This document shows positions 60,311-64,000 of a stretch of 64,000 nucleotides of DNA, in pieces; position 1 is the stretch's first letter; every line of letters begins with the position of its first letter. Source of the DNA: RGIG3178 sp942492795 (GTDB taxonomy: Bacteria; Bacillota; Clostridia; Christensenellales; QAND01); NCBI GenBank assembly GCA_942492795.1, contig OW818639.1, forward strand, positions 744,001-808,000, given 5' to 3'. The notes below the pieces were generated by a model. The model was given only the letters and a program-made list of their open reading frames with translations. It was not told where the DNA came from and ran no database searches. The translations under genes and the position numbers were made by a program.

Positions 60311-60652
60311 CTATTTCTTGGTTGTACCGATTGCATCCGCAATTTCGTTCCGGATAGCCAGAACATCGCCCTTGACCTCTATGTACAGTTTCAAAGCGGC
60401 TACTTTAAGCTTTAATCCCAACGTTTTGGCATTAACCGAAAGATCTGTCCTTGCTTCATCCGCCAGAACACCGAGCTTGTTGAAAATCACATCCAGCCGT
60501 TCACCGGCTGTCTTTCCGGTTATATTTCCGCTTATAAACTCATCGGCGACTGTAAGTGCCTGCTTTCCCAAACTTTCGACCGTGTCCTTCGCGCACCCGG
60601 CGATTGTGAACATTGCCAGCACAAGGCAAAGGGCAATCATCATTTTTTTCAA
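60311..60652 (-). CDS. Small helical lipoprotein
   Basis: A 113-residue lipoprotein with signal peptide and lipobox TIAGC. The mature part is helical and amphipathic (SLGKQALTVADEFISGN, GLKLKVAALKLYIEVKGD), rich in Lys and Ala. Function unknown; it may be a surface or envelope stress protein. TTG 60652, six bases after AGGTGGG, is the best start; TTG 60658 is adjacent to the site. It is upstream of the DUF5670-related gene. Confidence 0.75.
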   Translation of the reverse strand: MKKMMIALCLVLAMFTIAGCAKDTVESLGKQALTVADEFISGNITGKTAGERLDVIFNKLGVLADEARTDLSVNAKTLGLKLKVAALKLYIEVKGDVLAIRNEIADAIGTTKK

Positions 60653-60856
60653 ATTCAACCCACCTATCTATTGGATAGCCGGCATCGCATCGTTTGCCCG
60701 GTTTGCGAAGGGTGCACTTTTTGCGCTTCATGCATACATCGTATCTTGGGCTAGACTGCTGTGGCTTCCTTATACTGCGTATTTCGGATCGTATAGTAAG
60801 GAGCAAGGGGAAGATGATTCCCGCTTGCTCGCCTGATCCATCACTTGGCCGATCGT

Positions 60857-61021
60857 TTAGTCGGTGACGTCCTGTACTGCCTTTTTAACATCCGCTTTGA
60901 TGGACTGGACTTTGCCTTCCAAGATCAATTCATCGTCCTCGGTCACTTTTCCAAGAGCGATCTTGCCTTCTCCGATAATTTTATCTTTGGCGTTTTCAAG
61001 TGTATGTTTAATATTTGCCAT
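60857..61021 (-). CDS. CsbD-family stress protein
   Basis: A 54-residue CsbD-like protein: NAKDKIIGEGKIALGKVTEDDELILEGK is the family core, a four-helix hydrophilic fold often controlled by general stress sigma factors. The start at 61021 follows AAAGGAGG. It lies in the small stress-protein cluster on the minus strand, after the small membrane peptide gene. Confidence 0.88.
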   Translation of the reverse strand: MANIKHTLENAKDKIIGEGKIALGKVTEDDELILEGKVQSIKADVKKAVQDVTD

Positions 61022-61095
61022 GTTCAACATCCTCCTTTCTCTTTCATCGTGTCTTGAACCATTTCGCGGCAGAATCAAGGGAGTGAAGAATCCTG

Positions 61096-61260
61096 CTAAA
61101 TTACTTTCAGGAGCCATAGAACAACGAGTATCACTACGACTGTTCCGATAATACCCAAGCCTCTCATGCGATAACCTTCTTTCACTATGCTTTGAATGCG
61201 TTCTGCGATACTTTCTACTGATCCGGCAGTACCACCGGCGACGAGCGAACTTATCTCCAT
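61096..61260 (-). CDS. Small single-helix membrane peptide
   Basis: An open frame of 54 codons, ending with the hydrophobic helix MRGLGIIGTVVVILVVLWLL. ATG 61260 gives a 30-residue hydrophilic start (SVESIAERIQSIVKEGY) with a weak site (GGATAAG). ATG 61167 gives a 23-residue peptide with a better AGAAGG site. Either is a single-pass peptide of the stress cluster. Which start is used cannot be settled here. Confidence 0.6.
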   Translation of the reverse strand: MEISSLVAGGTAGSVESIAERIQSIVKEGYRMRGLGIIGTVVVILVVLWLLKVI

Positions 61261-61523
61261 CGCTACTTATCCACGTTCATCATATAGCTATTCAAATTAT
61301 TTGTCAAATATTATTATGAAATTAATATAGAAATATTTAAATAATTACTATATGAAAATTTATATTGACAATATGGATTAAAAAGATTAGATTAAATATA
61401 TGAATTAAATATAGTATTTTAATGTGAAGCTATATAAAACAACACTTTACATCATCACGAACCGGATCAAGAAGGTCCGAAAGATATAATTTCCGGATTC
61501 AATTTCAAGAATAGTTTCCCGAC
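61261..61523. promoter_or_regulatory. Very AT-rich divergent control region
   Basis: The 61290-61440 stretch is strongly AT-rich. It contains TTGACA at about 61366 and several TATAAA-like boxes and should drive both small-protein clusters. Candidate leader RNA begins downstream on the plus strand. Confidence 0.5.
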
Positions 61524-61643
61524 AGGCAGGTGCCTTGGAGAATGCAGGGTGAATCCGCGGTAAATCCGTGCTCACCCGTAACAGGGAATGGTGTAGGAGT
61601 CACTTTGCATTGTATCGGGAAACCCGCAACACAATATGCAAAG
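61524..61643 (+). ncRNA. Cobalamin-riboswitch-like structured leader
   Basis: The 5' leader of the 49-residue membrane protein contains AGGTGCC, GAATGCAGGGTGAATCC, GCGGTAAATCCGTG, CTCACCCGTAACAGG and GGAGTCA in that order. This follows the cobalamin riboswitch core: GGGTGA/TCACCC (61547-61552 with 61572-61577) as P4, an inner CGCGG/CCGTG hairpin carrying GGTAAATCC as P5, then GTAACAGG in place of GCAACTGT, and a GAGTCA box. A long bulged hairpin (61603-61643) lies just before AAAGGAG. The usual closing ACCTGCC was not found, so it may be a variant or a different RNA. Confidence 0.5.
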
Positions 61644-61660
61644 GGAAAGGAGAAAAGACA

Positions 61661-61810
61661 ATGTTATATACAATTGCGATCGTTTTGATTGCCCTGTGGC
61701 TGCTCGGCCTGGTCAGTTCGTTTACACTGGGTGGGTTTATCCACATACTTCTGGTAATCGCGGTGGTTCTGGTTTTGCTCAGAATTATCAGCGGCAGGAA
61801 GGTCCTCTAA
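61661..61810 (+). CDS. lmo0937/DUF5670-family membrane protein
   Basis: A 49-residue two-helix protein: MLYTIAIVLIALWLLGLVSS, FTLGGFIHILLVIAVVLVLL, RIISGRKVL. It matches the lmo0937 family of small stress-associated membrane proteins almost over its full length. The start at 61661 follows AAAGGAG. The long 5' leader with a riboswitch-like fold suggests regulation at the RNA level. Function unknown. Confidence 0.88.
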   Translation: MLYTIAIVLIALWLLGLVSSFTLGGFIHILLVIAVVLVLLRIISGRKVL

Positions 61811-61901
61811 AACAACCAATCTCAAAATCGTATCTTTCATGGAAAACATGAAAGCGTGAAATCGGGAAAAATCGATTTAAAAATCAACAGGAGGTAATCA
61901 T

Positions 61902-62288
61902 ATGACAAGAACAATGAGTATAATTCTTGGTTTGCTCTTTGTGGGACTTGGCGTATTGGGAGTTACAGGCAATCTGGCACTCATCAATATCCAACAGTCT
62001 ACCATCTATATCGCGGAGATCGTAATCGGAGCGCTGGGAATTTTGGCTGGTATCTATGCACATTCTCGTCGGGAGAATCCTTCGAATACTTCCGTACTAA
62101 AAGAGAATGATAAGCTCAAGCAAACGAACTTCGATCAACAAAGATCGGAAAATACTCAGCTAAAAGAAGAGATCACACTGCTCAAGAAGCAGAACTATGA
62201 TCAGGTTCAAAAGGTAAGCGATCAAACGCAAGAGGCGAATGAACGACTGCAAAGGGAAAATGATCAACTCAAAAAAGATATCGCCTAA
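61902..62288 (+). CDS. Membrane protein with cytoplasmic coiled coil
   Basis: A 128-residue protein. Two N-terminal helices (about residues 5-24 and 33-52) are followed by an Asn/Gln/Lys/Glu-rich coiled coil (about 66-128) with heptads such as LKEENTQLKEEITLLKKQN-type spacing. No named family is assigned. It could tether partners to the membrane. The start at 61902 follows CAGGAGG; it is the second gene of the plus-strand stress cluster. Confidence 0.75.
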   Translation: MTRTMSIILGLLFVGLGVLGVTGNLALINIQQSTIYIAEIVIGALGILAGIYAHSRRENPSNTSVLKENDKLKQTNFDQQRSENTQLKEEITLLKKQNYDQVQKVSDQTQEANERLQRENDQLKKDIA

Positions 62289-62472
62289 ACTCGGACGCAT
62301 CGCGATGAAAGAAAAAAACGATGGGCAGCGAGGCGACCCGCAATATTCGGGAAGCCTCGCATGATTCTTGAAACGCAACGAAGCAATGTTCAGGCCAAGC
62401 GGCAAAGAGCGGGCGTTGGCACAAGCGATCAGGCGGAAACAGCAACAGGGAGCTGAAGAGAGGTGGACAGGC

Positions 62473-63651
62473 ATGGTTTTTGGACAGTTTAACGATTCAT
62501 TCCCGCCGATGATCGACGGCGTGGCGAACGTTGCGATCAACTACGCGAGCATTTTGAATGAAACCTATGGGAAATGCTATATGATAACCTTGAAAAACCC
62601 GGACACGACCGAGGCGTTCCCGTTTGATGTGCTTCCCTTCAAATCGTATCCCGCGCCGTTTCGCCGTGAGTACCGCTGGGGTGTGGGCAGCCTGGATTAC
62701 GGATTTTGCAAGGAAATTTCCAAAATACCATTCGATATCGTCCACGCGCACTCGCCGTTCTCCACAGGCGTTGTGGCACGGCAGATCGCAAAACGGACAG
62801 GCATTCCGCTGGTGGCGACACTGCATTCCAAGTACAGGGATGATTTTATCAATGTGATAAAGTCGGACAGGATCGTGGACAATGTGGTCATTAAAAACCT
62901 GGTCAGGTTTTATGAATCCGCCGACGATGTATGGACCGTCAACGAGTCGGCGATAGAGACATTGCGCGAATATGGCTATAAAGGCGATGTAACCGTTATG
63001 AACAACGGTTCCGACATACCCGTAACAGAGCGATGCGCGCTGACCCAACAATACATTTTTGAAAAGTATAGTCTCCATGCCGACGCGCCGCTTTTCGCCT
63101 TTGTCGGCCAGCATATCCCCCAGAAGAACCTATTGCTTATCATCGATTCGCTGTATATATTGCACAAACAGGGGGTCGGTTTCAACATGCTGTTCATCGG
63201 CGACGGCCCCTCGCGCGAAGAATATCAGGCCCGGGTCGAAATGCTCGGTCTGCAAACGAAAATTCAGTTTATCGGCAAGATATGCGACCGGGACGAGCTT
63301 CGGCAAATCTATGCCGCAAGCGACGTAATCCTGTTCCCGTCGCTCTACGATACATCCTCGCTGGTTACAAAGGAGGCCGCAAGCTGTTTTTGCCCCACCC
63401 TGTTCGTGGAAGGTTCCACCACGTCTTTGGGGGTGGTCGACGGCGCAAACGGATTTCTTGCGAAGAATGACCCGGAAGACTTCGCATCCAAAATCAACCG
63501 GATTATCGCCGATGGAGGGCTGGCGCAGCAAGCCGGCCGCGGTGCACACGAAACGTTGTATGTTTCGTGGAAAGATATCGTCAGGAAGGTTTATGACCGG
63601 TACATGTATCTGATTGAGCGAAAAAAATTCGAAAAGAGAAACGCTTCTTAA
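62473..63651 (+). CDS. GT4-type glycosyltransferase
   Basis: A 392-residue GT-B glycosyltransferase of the retaining GT4 family. The N-terminal domain has the FPPMIDGVANVAINYA glycine-loop region and VHAHSPFSTG; the C-terminal nucleotide-sugar domain has VGQHIPQKNL, FIGDGPSREE and PSLYDTSSLVTKEAA, the last being the family E-x7-E region with Asp as the first acid. It resembles diglucosyl- or mannosyl-lipid synthases. ATG 62473 follows AGAGGTGG; the frame to 62368 has no site. The acceptor may be diacylglycerol, which would fit the membrane-stress cluster. Confidence 0.85.
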   Translation: MVFGQFNDSFPPMIDGVANVAINYASILNETYGKCYMITLKNPDTTEAFPFDVLPFKSYPAPFRREYRWGVGSLDYGFCKEISKIPFDIVHAHSPFSTGVVARQIAKRTGIPLVATLHSKYRDDFINVIKSDRIVDNVVIKNLVRFYESADDVWTVNESAIETLREYGYKGDVTVMNNGSDIPVTERCALTQQYIFEKYSLHADAPLFAFVGQHIPQKNLLLIIDSLYILHKQGVGFNMLFIGDGPSREEYQARVEMLGLQTKIQFIGKICDRDELRQIYAASDVILFPSLYDTSSLVTKEAASCFCPTLFVEGSTTSLGVVDGANGFLAKNDPEDFASKINRIIADGGLAQQAGRGAHETLYVSWKDIVRKVYDRYMYLIERKKFEKRNAS

Positions 63652-63670
63652 AAACAGATGAAAATGGAAT

Positions 63671-63704
63671 AAAAAGCCCGCAAACATCCTGTTTGCGGGC
63701 TTTT
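63671..63704. terminator. Bidirectional terminator
   Basis: AAAAAGCCCGCAAAC-atcct-GTTTGCGGGCTTTT, a long perfect stem between the glycosyltransferase and the convergent flavodoxin-family gene. Confidence 0.92.
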
Positions 63705-63738
63705 GCTATGAAACAAGGAAGGCTTGAAGGATTGTTTT

Positions 63739-63999
63739 CTACCCTTGGGAGGGTGCAATGGTGTCCCCGTTCTTTCGGCCGCTTGCGATGGCCTTCGCGG
63801 CGGATCTGGCGGCTTCGCGCTTATAGTCGTTGTTCCAGCGGTTGATCCCGATGTAGTCGAAGATGATCGCCCCGGTATGCTTACAGAAGCGCTCCATCTG
63901 TTCCAGGCAGGTCAACAATCCGTTGCCCGAACCGCCGGGTGACGCGATGAGCAGAACCTGCTTGTCGCGCAACACACCGGATTGGTCAAACTCGCAGCG
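63739..63999 (-). CDS. Flavodoxin-family (NADPH-dependent FMN reductase-like) protein, partial
   Basis: Only the C-terminal 86 residues are in the window; the gene continues past the right edge. The sequence DKQVLLIASPGGSGNGLLTCLEQMERFC and the following FDYIGINRWNNDYKREAA match the end of flavodoxin-like NAD(P)H oxidoreductases common in clostridia. The frame runs open to the edge, so the GTG at 63975 is not the real start. Confidence 0.7.
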   Translation of the reverse strand, partial: RCEFDQSGVLRDKQVLLIASPGGSGNGLLTCLEQMERFCKHTGAIIFDYIGINRWNNDYKREAARSAAKAIASGRKNGDTIAPSQG

Positions 64000-64000
64000 G

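Noticed and set aside
1..64000. CRISPR array, tRNA or rRNA genes
   Set aside because: No regularly spaced repeats of 25-40 bases with unique spacers, and no tRNA-like cloverleaf or rRNA segment was noticed; a tRNAscan or barrnap run would settle it.

Overview
The window looks like a chromosomal segment of a Gram-positive anaerobe of the class Clostridia. The grounds are strong AGGAGG-type ribosome binding sites before nearly every gene, sigma-A promoters, a desulfoferrodoxin-type superoxide reductase, a SleB-like cell wall hydrolase, a DUF4489 protein, CsbD and lmo0937-type small stress proteins, and gut-Firmicutes-style dispersed GC-rich repeats. No rRNA, tRNA or CRISPR array was seen. Most of the window has moderately high GC. 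Three stretches are visibly AT-richer and look acquired: the PTS gene at 6.6-8.3 kb, McrBC at 15.4-19.3 kb, and Shedu at 49.2-50.4 kb.

Layout. 0-4.6 kb: tail of an ABC-F ATPase, superoxide reductase, a decayed FtsX-type permease, a DUF815 AAA+ ATPase, and two paralogous ComEC-like metallo-beta-lactamase (MBL) fold lipoproteins with an altered metal motif. 4.7-5.6 kb and 9.7-10.5 kb: related dispersed repeats in opposite orientation, one unit with terminal inverted repeats. 5.6-9.7 kb: HpcH/HpaI aldolase divergent from a fused PTS IIC-IID protein, then a 4Fe-4S protein. 10.5-15.4 kb: cell wall hydrolase; an autoregulated XRE, membrane protein and B12-type radical SAM operon; rsgA. 15.8-19.3 kb: mcrB-mcrC. 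19.5-24 kb: DinB, aldo/keto reductase, HAD phosphatase, PH-domain protein, D-2-hydroxyacid dehydrogenase. 24-27 kb: a multi-PAS GAF GGDEF protein.

27-39 kb: a MerR-type regulator and a catabolic-looking region with a second PTS IIC-IID fusion behind a possible leader peptide, MBL hydrolase, tautomerase, cupin and transaldolase-like protein, an IS3 element that landed in a terminator loop, then MFS, dihydrolipoamide dehydrogenase-like protein, lactonase-like MBL protein and RraA-like protein. 39-42 kb: CPx metal ATPase and CsoR behind a near-perfect promoter and palindromic operator. 42-49 kb: MFS divergent from a MarR, flavin reductase, SDR and alpha/beta hydrolase operon; then a second MarR with an ABC exporter.

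49-58 kb: Shedu nuclease, zinc alcohol dehydrogenase, WG-repeat protein, DUF4489 protein, split transketolase, HAD-IIB phosphatase. 58-64 kb: acyltransferase, orphan Phd-like antitoxin, a cluster of very small membrane and stress proteins on both strands with a cobalamin-riboswitch-like RNA between them, a GT4 glycosyltransferase, and a partial flavodoxin-family gene.

The strongest leads are the orphan fused PTS IICD proteins next to aldolase or transaldolase genes, the riboswitch-like leader in front of a 49-residue membrane protein, the IS-split terminator, and the conserved peptide-coding dispersed repeats.
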